DNA of 30,248 nt. Source: Chara braunii. Its lineage: Eukaryota; Streptophyta; Charophyceae; Charales; Characeae. Below are positions 18,721-27,888 of the stretch, piece after piece. The stretch lies in NCBI GenBank assembly GCA_003427395.1, contig BFEA01000215.1, positions 615,239-645,486 on the forward strand. Reading direction: 5' to 3'. The notes beneath the pieces are model-generated. The model saw only the letters and a list, made by a program, of their open reading frames with translations. It was not told where the DNA came from and did no database searches. Made by a program: the position numbers and the translations under genes. The stretch's first letter is position 1, and every line of letters starts with the position of its first letter.

Positions 18721-19295
18721 ACCCATGGCGTAGCTTGTGCCTCGATACCAAGCCTCCCCGACGAATCTTCATTGAACCGACGGCCCACAAGGGCCACGGT
18801 TCGAGACAAGGCCAAGCAACATATGGAGCTGATGAAACAGTTCCTTCCCCGATTAGCTTGAAAACGCCAGAAAATGACTTAGTTGGCCCACGACCGACAT
18901 GTCCGTAGCTACGAGGCCCGAAATGGGAACGCAGGACCACGGCCCCAGAGTATAAATTAGGGGACCTGGTGCAGGTAAGGAAATGTGCTCGTCAAGGGAA
19001 GATAGCGCCACGATTCTTCGAGCGATTTCGTGTGATCGAACTCAGCCCGAACGGGGTGAACACCGTGCGCCTCGTGCCGGAGGTCTCGGGAAGCCGATCG
19101 GCTCGACCGATCGTCCGCCACCTGTCCTATCTACGTCTTTTCCCTTCCTCTCCATCTCCAGCTGTGTCTACCCCCTCCTTCGCCACAGAGGAAGACAACG
19201 ACTCTTTATCGCTCTCCTCCTTTCCTGCATCTATCGCCCCTTCTCGTACCCAGTCCCCGCCTCCATCGCCACGAGCTTTTCAACGGAGCAGGTGA
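18721..19295 (+). pseudogene. pol: Integrase C-terminal region with GPF/Y-like domain
   Basis: The first part (18721-18955) is broken by several stops but keeps a KAKQHMELMKQF helix. From about 18945, in another frame, APEYKLGDLVQVRK and KIAPRFFERFRVIELSPNG give the GPF/Y-type module, ending RPIVRHLSYLRLFPS. A Ser/Pro-rich tail runs to the stop at 19293-19295. I see no chromodomain. Targeting, if any, may lie with the PHD finger instead. Confidence 0.75.
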
Positions 19296-19750
19296 TCAGT
19301 GCGCAACTGCTAACCCCGAGAGGGCGGATCAGTAACATCCGGAAAGTGCAGCGGCCACACCTCAGTGCCAATTTTCTTTGGCTTGCAGCTTTCTTCACCA
19401 CGGCAGCAATCCACACAGCAGCGGAATTCCGGTTTTCGCAAGCGGCAGCAACACGTGTTCTGGCCGAGATTTCGGGCTTCCAACGCCTGTCCCCTCCTGG
19501 CATCAGTTACATCACGGTCATCGTCGTCTTCATCGGGGATATAACGGCGATGCCATCGGTGATCCATCCCGACATCCTCCGGACCTTGCGCGCGTGGGGC
19601 GAAGAGATCCAGACTGTGTGGACAACACTCCTTGCTCGACGCGGGGATACGGTCGTGGCCTCGCACGACATCGATCTGCAGCTTCGCTCTTCCAGCGATT
19701 CGCCGCCGATCGTGTTACCAGAGCTTCGTCCCTTTGCACCGCCCCGATGA
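19296..19750 (+). CDS. Uncertain ORF between pol and ORF3
   Basis: One frame is open through this interval and ends PELRPFAPPR with TGA at 19748-19750, overlapping the ATG of ORF3 as ATGA. MPSVIHPDILRTLRAWGEE (from about 19549) looks protein-like. An upstream hydrophobic stretch, YITVIVVFIG, may be chance. I do not recognise it. The ATGA overlap suggests a coupled start or an old fusion with ORF3. Confidence 0.35.
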
Positions 19751-20993
19751 GTCGCCGCCGCCTTTCTCTGTTTGGCCTCCCCTCTGACATCCCCACCCTT
19801 TGGCAATCTGCTCACACCCCCTCTCTCTCTTATCGTGTCAAGCAGATCAGTGTGCCAATATTGGACGAGGAGAAGTGGAGCAACTGGTGGGAAGCGTACG
19901 CAGAACTCGCCTTCTGCTTGCTGGAAGTAGAATTCCGCTGGTCTGAGCCGGCGCCGTATGGAGAGGGTCCAAAACTTCCAGACGACGAAGTGGAGTTGCT
20001 GATCATATAAGCTTGGAGAACGGCGACGGAGGGGGATCTGTTGGGGATACTGTTTGGAAAGGTGGATGACGAAAATCTCGCTCTAATTACGAGCGAACTG
20101 CTGGTGTTTCTGGCACAGCTAGTGGACGACCTTCCCCTGGAGATCTTATCGCGGTGTGATAATCAGCCTAGCACCCACGTGCTTTCCCGAACACTCGAGC
20201 CACGCCTGTTGTGGTCCACGTGTGCTGAGCTGGACGGCGGCAACTTTGTCTATCCGTCCCAGGCTCTTTTTCTTGAGATTGACGTCACTGATCTTACAGT
20301 GTGGGACCCCATCATCCGGCAAGAGGAACAAGGCGAAAAAGAAGAAGAAGAAGAAGAAGAATCGAGCGAAGATAATGACGATCCTGATTACATTCAGGAA
20401 GAAGAAGAGGTGTCTATCCGTCCTAGCCTCTTTTTCTTGACATCGACGTCACCGATCTTACAGTGTGGGACCCCATCATCCGGCAAGGAAACGTGCGACA
20501 AGAGGAACAAGAAGGTGAAGAAGAAGAAGAAGAAGAAGAAGAAGAAGAAGAAGAAAAAAAAGAAGAAGAAGAAGAAGAAGAATCGAGCGAAGATAATGAC
20601 GATCCTGATTACATTCAGGAAGAAGAAGAGGACAAGGAAGAAGAGGAGCCAGCAGGAGAAGAAGAGGTAGCGGGTGGGCCGAGTCAGCAGCCCGAGCGAA
20701 GCAGGGAAGAAGAAGAGGCAGGAGCACGAAAACGGTGAGAAAAGGCTGAGGGAAAACGGCCAGTAGAGGAAAGATCCCCGCCGGATCTATCGTTGGGAAA
20801 TCCGTGGCTCGATCCAGAGCCCCGGAAGGAAGACGAAGGAAACGATGGAGCCGCAGCGGAGGGATCGGGAAGACGACGCCGAAGGAGTGAATCGCCGACT
20901 TCGTCTGGTTCCTCTGCCCGACCTGCCCTTCGCCTACGTCAGCATGAGGGCGATCTGGCTTCGTCCTCGTTTGTTCTTTTGCCGTCCCCTTGA
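19747..20993 (+). pseudogene. ORF3 downstream of integrase: acidic then basic C-terminus
   Basis: It starts MSRRRLSLFGLPSDIP and continues through VPILDEEKWSNWWEAYAEL and VELLII to a TAA (20008-20010), then in the same frame AWRTATEGDLLGILFGKVDD to VWDPIIRQEE. A Glu/Asp-rich region follows (SSEDNDDPDYIQEEEE), then in another frame a second copy of this acidic region, a TGA at 20736-20738 and a basic RRRRRSESP tail to 20993. No known domain is recognised and no envelope-like signal peptide or membrane helix is seen. Its place after integrase is that of an accessory gene. The structured N-terminus and polyampholyte tail would suit a nucleic-acid or chromatin adaptor, which is speculation. Confidence 0.55.
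20245..20645 (+). repeat. Tandem duplication inside ORF3 with (GAA)n expansion
   Basis: The stretch from GTCTATCCGTCC (20248) to the end of the acidic codons is repeated from GTCTATCCGTCC (20411), with ACAGTGTGGGACCCCATCAT in both. The second copy has a much expanded GAA/AAG run (about 20510-20582). The duplication moves the second copy to a different frame, so it disrupts the protein. Confidence 0.85.
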
Positions 20994-21826
20994 CTTCCTG
21001 ATGCTCACCCGACTCCCGGGTAGACCCCCCTTCCCCGTTGGATGGTGCCCCTTTCCTCCCGATCTCTTCCACCACCTTTACGCCACCCGCCTCCTAGTCA
21101 CTGTCTTTCCGCATGTTACCTTCCGCTCTGTAGTAAATTATTTCCTTCTCCATGTTCTTCTGTTTAGCACAGATTGGCGAGAATATAACCATAAAGAAAT
21201 ATATTGTATTATATCATGAACGATCCCCGCCTGCGAAAACTACGAGAATTTTCGCACTGCTCTTCGCTTCACTCTCCGCACTATCTATTCCGACTATATT
21301 GCCTCTCTCCCCCACCATCGCGAGGAACCTCGTTTCCCTTGTATCCATCTCTCCATCCATTACATCTCCCTTCCCGCTTTCGAATCTCCAGCCATCAATC
21401 GCTTCATGCCTCCTCTTCCCCGGCATCCTCCACCGCCTCCCCCATTGGTAATTAGATTGCCCTTCCCGCGGAACCTGTAGGATAAAACGCTCCTCGCCTT
21501 ACTCCCGACTAAACCACCCCCTTCTTTGCCATGCCCCCATGTATCATCTTCCCTTTCCCCTTCCCTTAGGTCACTGATGCACGGTTGATTGGCATGTGCC
21601 ACGACGATGGCACGCATGATCCCCTCCTTGGACTGAAGAGAGCCCATCCTGAGGAAATTGTAGGATAGAGCCACGAGTGCCACCCTGGATGACGTCCACA
21701 CTCTTATCAAACGGTAAGTGCCGACAAAGAAGGCTCCGCGCGTCGATCAATTAGAAAGATCGACACGTGTCATGATTCAAGCAAGTGGGAGCTTGCTTAA
21801 GATTGGAACCCCTTGGGCGTCACATA
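20994..21826 (+). other. 3' untranslated region of the retrotransposon
   Basis: Pyrimidine-rich sequence with no recognised coding. A 124-codon open frame from 20845 overlaps the end of ORF3 and has no motif. AATATATTGTATTATATC near 21197 could serve polyadenylation of an internal RNA. A clear polypurine tract is not seen before the LTR. Confidence 0.5.
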
Positions 21827-24252
21827 TGTGACGAACCAATTTATGTTTCGCACGATTTTCTGCGCGATGACAATGAGGGGTCCTGAGATGGAAAGGTTGG
21901 GCCAATTACGGGAGATCGGGATCAAAGGGAAATTCCATCGGTGTCCTCGCTTTTTCGTCTTTTCTTTTTCGCCGCTTCTTTTCGAATGGCTGGGTTCAGG
22001 GCCGGACAAGTCCCGAGATGGCCGATTGAGTGGTTGTCGCGCCGACAAAGGCGCGAATAATAATGTTTGACGTCGCTTCTTTCTTGTTTTGTTGTCGGGT
22101 TTTAGGCGCGGAGGTCACGCGGGAATTTTGCTTTGTTCTTTTTTTTTTTTTTTTTTGAATCTTGTCGAGCCTTGATGGCTCTCGGAACTTCGGACTTTCT
22201 TTCCGGAATTTGTGCTTTTTGCATGAGATAGGAATTTTGGAATTTTGGAATTTAGGATTTCCTTTTGCCGCGCAACGCCTTCTGCTTGCGCGCTTCTTTT
22301 TGCGCCTGCAACGAAGCTCTGATTAGTCTGCGCCCTTAATCTTGCGAGTAACTGTAAGTTTGGGCGGACGCCATTGTAACTGTATCTTTCTTCTTGAGCT
22401 TCGTCTTTCCCGCTCTCTCTTTCCTTTTTGCTGTGCCTAGTTAGCCCACGGCCTGCATGCTCGGATCAATGCGTGGAGAGTGGCTACGTCCCCCACGCCG
22501 CGGTCTGGCCATGCAGAACGTAGGCGCTCCCTTTCCTAATCTCCTTTCTAAGTCCTTGCAATTATGTGTTCTTCGCGCAAGCATGCACGCTATAAATTCC
22601 GGTTGCATGATTAGATAGCTCTCTTAACCAGTTGTTGGAAGCTCGAGGTAGTGCGATCAGTGAGGGTTGTCGGCTCACGAGCGAAGTAAAAGGTAACTTA
22701 AAGTTGAAGTGGGAGTCGGGCGACCCGACGAGCTGGTGCCGAATGCGCGGGGTTGACGCATGGGGCTACGACGGACTGTAGCGCGCGGGCGAACCTGACG
22801 GGTGCAGGAGGACTAAGCGGGGTGACGACTTCGTGGGTTGGTGCGTGACGACGGACTGTCCGCATTGGAGAGAGAGAGAGAGAGGAAGAGAGAGTTGAGG
22901 TTGATGGACGTGGAATTGCAACTTTCTTTGTCTTGTCTCCCTCTTTACTTTTGTATATAAATTTTGATCTCGGCTCAGGGCGACTCGCCCGTTTTCTTTT
23001 GTTTTCGGAATCCTTGTCTCGGTTTCAGCCCACACTTGTTTTGCGATTGATCTTGATCTCAGTTATTGTGTGTTTTGTCGAATGAATGGATCAATGAATG
23101 ATATAATTGTTGTTTTTCCTTACTAGTTATCGTCTTTGCTTGCCATTTTTGATATGCCATTAAGCATAGTAGAAATTCTGGCGTCCGATGTATAATGACA
23201 CCTTGCATGCTCGAGAATGATTGCTTGCGGATCACTGAGTGATTAGATGATTGGGTAAATATCCATGGCACTTGGTGATTTTGCATGAGGAATTAGACTC
23301 TCATTTTTCCAGAAACAAGTGAATACCTCGCGGGGCTACGTGTAAGCGCGACCTGATCTGCGCAGCCTACACGTATCCACGTGCGCCGATTCGCGACCAT
23401 TGACGAATCTGACACCTCTGGTATCGGATAGGCGGGAATTTTCCTTCCTTCACGCACCTAAACAGATAGGAATTTTCGATATCGCATCGAGAAATCCCCT
23501 TGCCAGTTAGATGCGTGCAAAAGGCTTCCACTACACCGCAATGACAAGATGTTGGACTCATGGGACTCAGAGTACTTCGAACCTTGGGTGAGAGAGGAAC
23601 TTAGGCAGAGACGACCAGAATTCTCCTGCCTAACCGAGAACCGATTGTGTCCCAGGGAGTTTCGCTGTGCCGTAACCAGCGATCCGAGATGCCCCGATTA
23701 CCCAACTACGTATAACACGCAATACTTTATATCCCCCGACTTTGTCGTTATCACTACCAACTTCCCTCCCTTCCGTCTTCTCCTCCCATATCACCAGCTC
23801 ACTGTGGTACCGTGGAATTCCATCGCCCCGTATTGGCCCCGCACGCCGTGCAGAAACTACAGACGATGCAGCCACCACCGAACCCTGGGGACTACGAAGC
23901 GTAACTATAACACGAGGCGACAGATGCCACGTGTCTGCCCCCGAAGATCTGATTTCTAGGAACCGCAGCCCTCACGAGCCTCTTCCGAACTGCCGTCACC
24001 AAAACAGACAGATCAGACGACCTCTGAAGCACCGCGCATGCCATCTGCCTTAAGCTACATGACAACGACCGCCATCAGACCGAAAGTAACCCGCCCCTTA
24101 GTCCTATTGCATCTATGCCCCTGAATCCTTGCCACAGGATATCTCAGTTCTGACCTGAGACTCCACCCCCACTTTCCCAAAAATCCTTGGCACACCCGTT
24201 TTCGCACTTCCAGGCCCACATCCCACTCCGATCAGGGAGTCGCGCCGGGTAT
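21827..24252 (+). repeat. 3' LTR (about 2.4 kb)
   Basis: Direct copy of 2587-4962. It starts TGTGACG and ends CGGGTAT, immediately before the GAGGT duplication. It has a longer T-run (about 22138-22157) and about 33 extra bases near 23442-23475, where GATAGG and GGAATTTT are repeated. The TATA box is at 22954-22961. Confidence 0.9.
23549..23959 (+). CDS. Intact 136-codon ORF in the 3' LTR
   Basis: It starts MLDSWDSEYFEPWVREELRQ, has Cys-containing SCLTENRLCPREFRC and DPRCPDY segments, and ends RVCPRRSDF. It is basic, with regularly placed Cys and Arg. I do not recognise it. In the 5' LTR the same ORF carries a 4-base difference that shifts the frame, but the frame is open on both sides of it. 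It may be a real leader ORF of the element, or a chance open frame. Confidence 0.4.
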   Translation: MLDSWDSEYFEPWVREELRQRRPEFSCLTENRLCPREFRCAVTSDPRCPDYPTTYNTQYFISPDFVVITTNFPPFRLLLPYHQLTVVPWNSIAPYWPRTPCRNYRRCSHHRTLGTTKRNYNTRRQMPRVCPRRSDF

Positions 24253-24349
24253 GAGGTACGGCGTCGCAAGGTCATTAGTCCGTAAGGGCGCTATGCCAAG
24301 CTCGGGGCAAGTACATGGGGTGCAACCTACACCAACCAATTGTGCTCGG

Positions 24350-24428
24350 GGGAAATTGTAGCCCGACAAAGTCGAACCCGCAACCTCCCCGTTGCAACAC
24401 CGGAGCGTTGCCACTGAGCTACCACGCA
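24350..24428 (-). pseudogene. tRNA-like sequence (SINE head or tRNA fossil)
   Basis: The minus strand has A box TAGCTCAGTGGC and B box GGGTTCGAC at tRNA spacing, with an anticodon-arm region containing GTTGCAA (TGC anticodon possible, alanine type). The T arm and acceptor stem pair poorly. It lies about 100 bp past the 3' LTR and reads in the same direction as the tRNA-like piece left of the 5' LTR. Confidence 0.6.
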
Positions 24429-24484
24429 CTTGCTTACCAACTGACCGTCTCGAAGGTAAGACGCCAAGCATGCCACAGGCACTA

Positions 24485-24575
24485 TCGTGGGAACAATGGG
24501 AATTGAACCCACAACCTCCTGAGTGCAACAAGAAGCTTGAGGCCGGGGTCCTCACAGTCTACCCTGAGTGACCGA
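24485..24575 (-). pseudogene. Second tRNA-like sequence with T arm intact
   Basis: The minus strand has a fully paired T arm (GTGGG-TTCAATT-CCCAT), an anticodon-like arm (CTTCT/AGGAG) with TGTTGCA in the loop, and a rearranged 5' part (GGGTAGACTGTGAGGACCCC). The module TTGAGGCCGGGG...TCTACCC at 24537-24564 recurs exactly at 25867-25894. It is probably a tRNA-derived SINE. Confidence 0.55.
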
Positions 24576-24611
24576 ACCGAAAATGCTGAGAACCAGGCTC
24601 AGCTTCCCTCA

Positions 24612-24636
24612 TATGATGATGATGATGATGATGATT
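24612..24636. repeat. (ATG)n microsatellite
   Basis: About eight ATG/GAT units lie between the tRNA-like sequence and the LINE fragment. Confidence 0.9.
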
Positions 24637-24659
24637 AGTGTGAAAACATATAGAAGACT

Positions 24660-24930
24660 ATGCTATATCGACAATTCTGGCCTCCTTTTAAGATCACTGA
24701 ACACCTACTGAAATCCACCGCAATTTTTCGAACACTCGAGTATCTAAGGGATTTCCAACAAATCATAACAATACTCACTAAAACCGACTTATTCTCTGAC
24801 AAACTCATCAAGGCCTCACGCCCTCTTTCGCCTTACCAACTGATCTACGCCCAGTTGGTCCCTCTGGCGGGCCTCCGCCAAGGGTGTCCCTTGGCCCCCC
24901 CCTTCTATACGTGTTATAGCAGGAAGTCCT
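24660..24930 (+). pseudogene. LINE ORF2 reverse transcriptase fragment
   Basis: The plus strand is open from about 24660 and ends with LVPLAGLRQGCPLAPPFY, the conserved RT motif of non-LTR retrotransposons. The catalytic YADD block that should follow is absent, because a poly-T tract (24930-24944) starts 35 bp later. The upstream residues (KITEHLLKSTAIF and onward) are not clearly RT and may come from another piece. Confidence 0.55.
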
Positions 24931-24944
24931 TTTTTTTTTTTTTT

Positions 24945-25052
24945 CAGGGGTGTTGGTAAAAGCAGGCCCCACTATCATTCCCGGGGAGCCTCCATCTATT
25001 GGTGGGGAGGAGCACCTTCTGGAAAGCGGGTCCAGCGTCCCTGAACATTGTA
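24945..25052 (-). mobile_element. SINE-like module, copy A, with A-tail
   Basis: The minus strand reads from TACAATGTTCAGGGACGCTGG to ACCAACACCCCTG and then a 15-base A-tail (24944-24930). A homologous copy with an A-rich tail is at 26636-26750. It has small self-complementary parts (CTGGA/TCCAG, GGTG/CACC). I do not recognise the source RNA. The A-tail lies directly against the LINE RT fragment. Confidence 0.6.
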
Positions 25053-25530
25053 GCTGTTTGTTTGATCAAGCATATAATTGTGATGATAGTCAGCTGCAGG
25101 GCTCGCCTACAAAGTAGAGCTACAAAATCGCCTGAGTTGCTTGCCAACCTGACAGCCTATCTTAAGCCTAAATTGAGGGGTAGTATACACAGATCACATG
25201 TTTGCTGCTGCTTCTCCCCAATCACCTCAGCAAGCAACCTATACTTGGCCCCCCCTCCCCGTTGGCAGGCTGACCTGCAGTTCCTATGCTCCCACCCTTT
25301 GGAGCTTGGTACGATGACATGAGGTTCCTATTGGTCGCTATGTGATAATCTGAACACTGTGAACGCTCGTGCACGTTCAAACTCGCTACACACCAAGTGG
25401 TGAAATTTTTGAACGCGACCCCGCCATCCGTATGCACGCGTCGGGGACTACTGGGTGGGGAATCTCGTTCTTCAAAATAAGTTACCTCTTTATTTCCATG
25501 TTCGAATGGAAGATTCATTCAATTTTCCTC
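25053..25530. other. Intergenic, no recognised feature
   Basis: No supported gene. One 98-codon minus-strand open frame (25222-25518) has no motif I recognise. Confidence 0.4.
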
Positions 25531-25609
25531 ATCCTATCGATGGAAGTAACGAGAGGTCAGTCGCGGGGTTGAAGACCTGTCTGCCGGTTCGTTCTCATCC
25601 TATCGATGG

Positions 25610-25614
<5 letters not shown>

Positions 25615-25666
<52 letters not shown>

Positions 25667-25667
25667 N

Positions 25668-25713
<46 letters not shown>

Positions 25714-25725
25714 CACATACACACG
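25615..25725. repeat. (CT)n-(CA)n compound microsatellite
   Basis: A CT run of about 50 bases, one ambiguous base (25667), then a CA run. Just upstream the 15-bp motif CATCCTATCGATGGA occurs twice (about 25530 and 25598). Confidence 0.95.
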
Positions 25726-25866
25726 CAAACAAGTCTGGCAGTCATTGATGCTTAACCACAACCGGCTGAACCGTGAGCCGGGGTTAAGGTGGATTACTAG
25801 GTTTTTTTTTTTCCCCTTAAACAATGGGCCCAGTGCCCAAGGCTTGTATTACTCAAGGAATAGAAT

Positions 25867-25894
25867 TTGAGGCCGGGGTCCTCACAGTCTACCC
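25867..25894 (-). repeat. Exact copy of part of the tRNA-like SINE
   Basis: This 28-bp stretch is identical to 24537-24564 (TTGAGGCCGGGG to CAGTCTACCC). The rest of the SINE is not present. Confidence 0.7.
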
Positions 25895-26042
25895 GGAAGA
25901 ATAGAGTGGACGAGACACACTGGCAGCCTCAAACAGGGTCCAATATCCCATGATAATATTTAAGGATGAGCACAGATAACCGAGAAGCTATAGTTGCCTC
26001 TTTCGTCCCTTAGGGACCGCCAGGTATAACATTTTTCACTAG

Positions 26043-26492
26043 CTACCACTGCCTCTCATAAAATTGTCCTGAAATTGTCAATTCCCTTCCAAGCCAAAAT
26101 CTCCACAAGGGCAAGCTCAGAAGGGGGAAAAGGATCTGCAAAAAAGATTGGAGCTCTGAGAGTAGCTCCTGAGTGAGGTGTAAGCCAGCCCTTGAAGATG
26201 AGTTGAAAATCCCTGTTGAAGAATTCCTCCATCCCCCTTCCCCTGGCCATATCACCTCCCCCAGGCTCTTTCCCCCAATACCCCCCACCCAATCCACAAT
26301 GAAGTTTTGAATTGCCTTTTGGATGTCTTTCTTTTGTTGACAATTACGTAATTTGGATGTGACGGCCGCCCACCGGGATCTGATCTTTGTTTGTACAAAT
26401 TGGACAATCTGTTCAACCATCTTTGGTCCTTCCAAATTTACCTCTTCTCGTACTAAAACACACCTTTTATACCATAGTGCCCGTAAAACCAC
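26043..26492 (-). pseudogene. Open frame, possible LINE ORF2 C-terminal fragment
   Basis: The minus strand is open for 149 codons from VLRALWYKRCVLVREEV to QFYERQW. The first part, with Trp and Arg spaced as in the region after the zf-RVT motif of plant LINE ORF2, and the SRWAAVTSKLRN helix suggest a LINE fragment. I cannot confirm a domain. A T-rich tract (26580-26622) precedes it on the minus strand. Confidence 0.35.
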
Positions 26493-26635
26493 TTTTCTAC
26501 CTATTTCAAAAAAATTGAGTTGGAAATTGGAAAGTCATGGGTCCTGTAGGGCCCATTGCCCTAAGAGGATTGCCCTCCAATTTTTTATTATTTTATTATT
26601 TTATTATTTTTTTTTTTTGTTTAAAGCAACCCGAG

Positions 26636-26750
26636 ATGATGCTAGGGACGATGATAAGAGCAAACACCACTAGCAATCTCGAGAGGGCTCCATCTAATGG
26701 TGGGGAGCAGCACCTGCTGGAAAACGGGTCCAGCGTCCCTAAACATTGTA
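26636..26750 (-). mobile_element. SINE-like module, copy B, with A-rich tail
   Basis: Homologous to 24945-25052. Shared blocks include ACAATGTT, AGGGACGCTGGACCCG, TTTCCAG and TAGATGGAG, and homology stops abruptly at TACAATGTT (26750). Past CGTCCC the minus strand runs through about 20 extra bases into an A-rich tail (26622-26580). Confidence 0.6.
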
Positions 26751-26996
26751 AGTCGAATGATTTAACCCTTGTAGAGGCACGGGCAATTACTGTATGGGCA
26801 GCATTGATTACCCTCCTACGAGGGGATTGACTGCCCATATCAACCCTAGGACCCTCGCCCTATCGTAGACAACTACCATGGCAATTCTTTAACATGAGAA
26901 GGGGGGATAGATCTGGACAGAATGTGGTTTCAGTATTACAATCTCTTATCTAAGGTTGCCTGCACCGATTTGCCCTCAATTTGCAACAAAACTACT

Positions 26997-27410
26997 CACG
27001 TGGGGAAGACACTGTTGCAAAATACTTCAAAGCGAATTACCCACGTGGCAGAGCACAAATCGATCATATAAACAGCTCAAGTGCCCAACTCCACTGCACC
27101 TCTTGCCCTGCCACGTGGTAGAAACCTACGTTAATGGCAAAAAGTATGTACCCACCTGCAGACCTGATTAATCGAAAGCGCGCTCAAGTGGGAGAAAGTT
27201 TGGAAAAAAGTCAAATCGGTATTCCCTCGAGGCAGAGCACAAAACAATCGCATAAACAGCCCCGATGCCGATTCTCAAAGCACCTCCTGGCCTGCCACGT
27301 GGTCAATAGCTATGTTTATAGAAATGTAAAAGAAATTACAATCGCCAATTCCACATGGCAAATCACTAGTAAAACTCATGAGCAAACCCTACCAGCCCTG
27401 TTGTCACGTG
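26997..27410. repeat. Tandem ~195-bp duplication with five CACGTG boxes
   Basis: CACGTG occurs at 26997, 27042, 27112, 27296 and 27405. The block around GGCAGAGCACAAA...CATATAAACAGC (27047-27075) recurs with CATAAACAGC near 27232-27260, and each copy ends CCTGCCACGTGGT (27107-27119 and 27291-27303). In the second copy the upstream box has become CTCGAG (27226). CACGTGG is the G-box/ABRE core of plant promoters. No gene start is evident nearby. Confidence 0.6.
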
Positions 27411-27604
27411 GGCAAGGTCAGATGCGGTAAAGTTAACCAATCACGTCCAACCCTATCCGACCTGGCAACCTGGCTTACACTATCCTACCCGTTCACGCCA
27501 CCATTCAACCCCAGAAAACCGGAAGAAGGAAAAAAAAAAGGGAGGGAGGAAGGGGGGGGGAAGAGAATGCCCAGTCACACTTACCGCACCGTCAGTGCCA
27601 TTGT

Positions 27605-27780
27605 TCATATCGTTGTTTTTGTTGTTGTTGTTGTTGTCACCGACAGTGTTGTTATTGTTATTATAGTTCTGGTGGTTGTTGTTGCTCCCGGTCGCGCACG
27701 GACTCAAAATTCCTCCTTCCATGCCCCTGTCGTGCACAATATTATTGTTGTTAGTGTAATTGTTGTTGGTGGTGGTGGTG
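27605..27780. repeat. GTT/ATT low-complexity tract
   Basis: GTTGTTGTT and TTATTGTTATT runs give Asn-rich and Val-rich open frames on the two strands. These are probably by-products of the repeat. Confidence 0.8.
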
Positions 27781-27888
27781 GCCTGTGCGGAAGTCATCGT
27801 TTTAGTCGCAGACACTATTGGTATAATTGATGTCGCTGAATCAGATGTCATCGTCATGTGCGTCATCTCTGTTATTGAGCGCTCCAAG

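Larger units (their letters stand above)
2587..24252 (+). mobile_element. Ty3/gypsy LTR retrotransposon, degenerate, with large internal non-coding segment
   Basis: Two direct LTRs (2587-4962 and 21827-24252) enclose a tRNA-iMet primer-binding site, a gag with a CCHC knuckle, and pol in the order protease-RT-RNase H-integrase, which defines Ty3/gypsy. The 5-bp target-site duplication GAGGT lies at 2582-2586 and 24253-24257, so the whole 21.7 kb entered, or was later enlarged, as one unit. Many stops and frameshifts make this copy non-autonomous. The 8 kb between gag and pol is either a nested insertion or an unusual non-coding cargo. No clear polypurine tract lies directly before the 3' LTR; AAGTGGGAG at 21782-21790 is a weak candidate. 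Confidence 0.9.

Noticed and set aside
18983-19295. Long overlapping frame through the integrase tail as a separate gene.
   Set aside because: The overlapping frame carries the recognisable GPF/Y-like residues, so the early part of this one is a shadow.
20510-20582. Poly-Lys and poly-Glu open frames as a nucleolar-type host protein.
   Set aside because: They are the two readings of the expanded GAA repeat within ORF3 of the retrotransposon.
27480-27887. Asn-rich minus-strand open frame as a gene.
   Set aside because: Composition is explained by GTT/ATT simple repeats; no domain or start context supports it.
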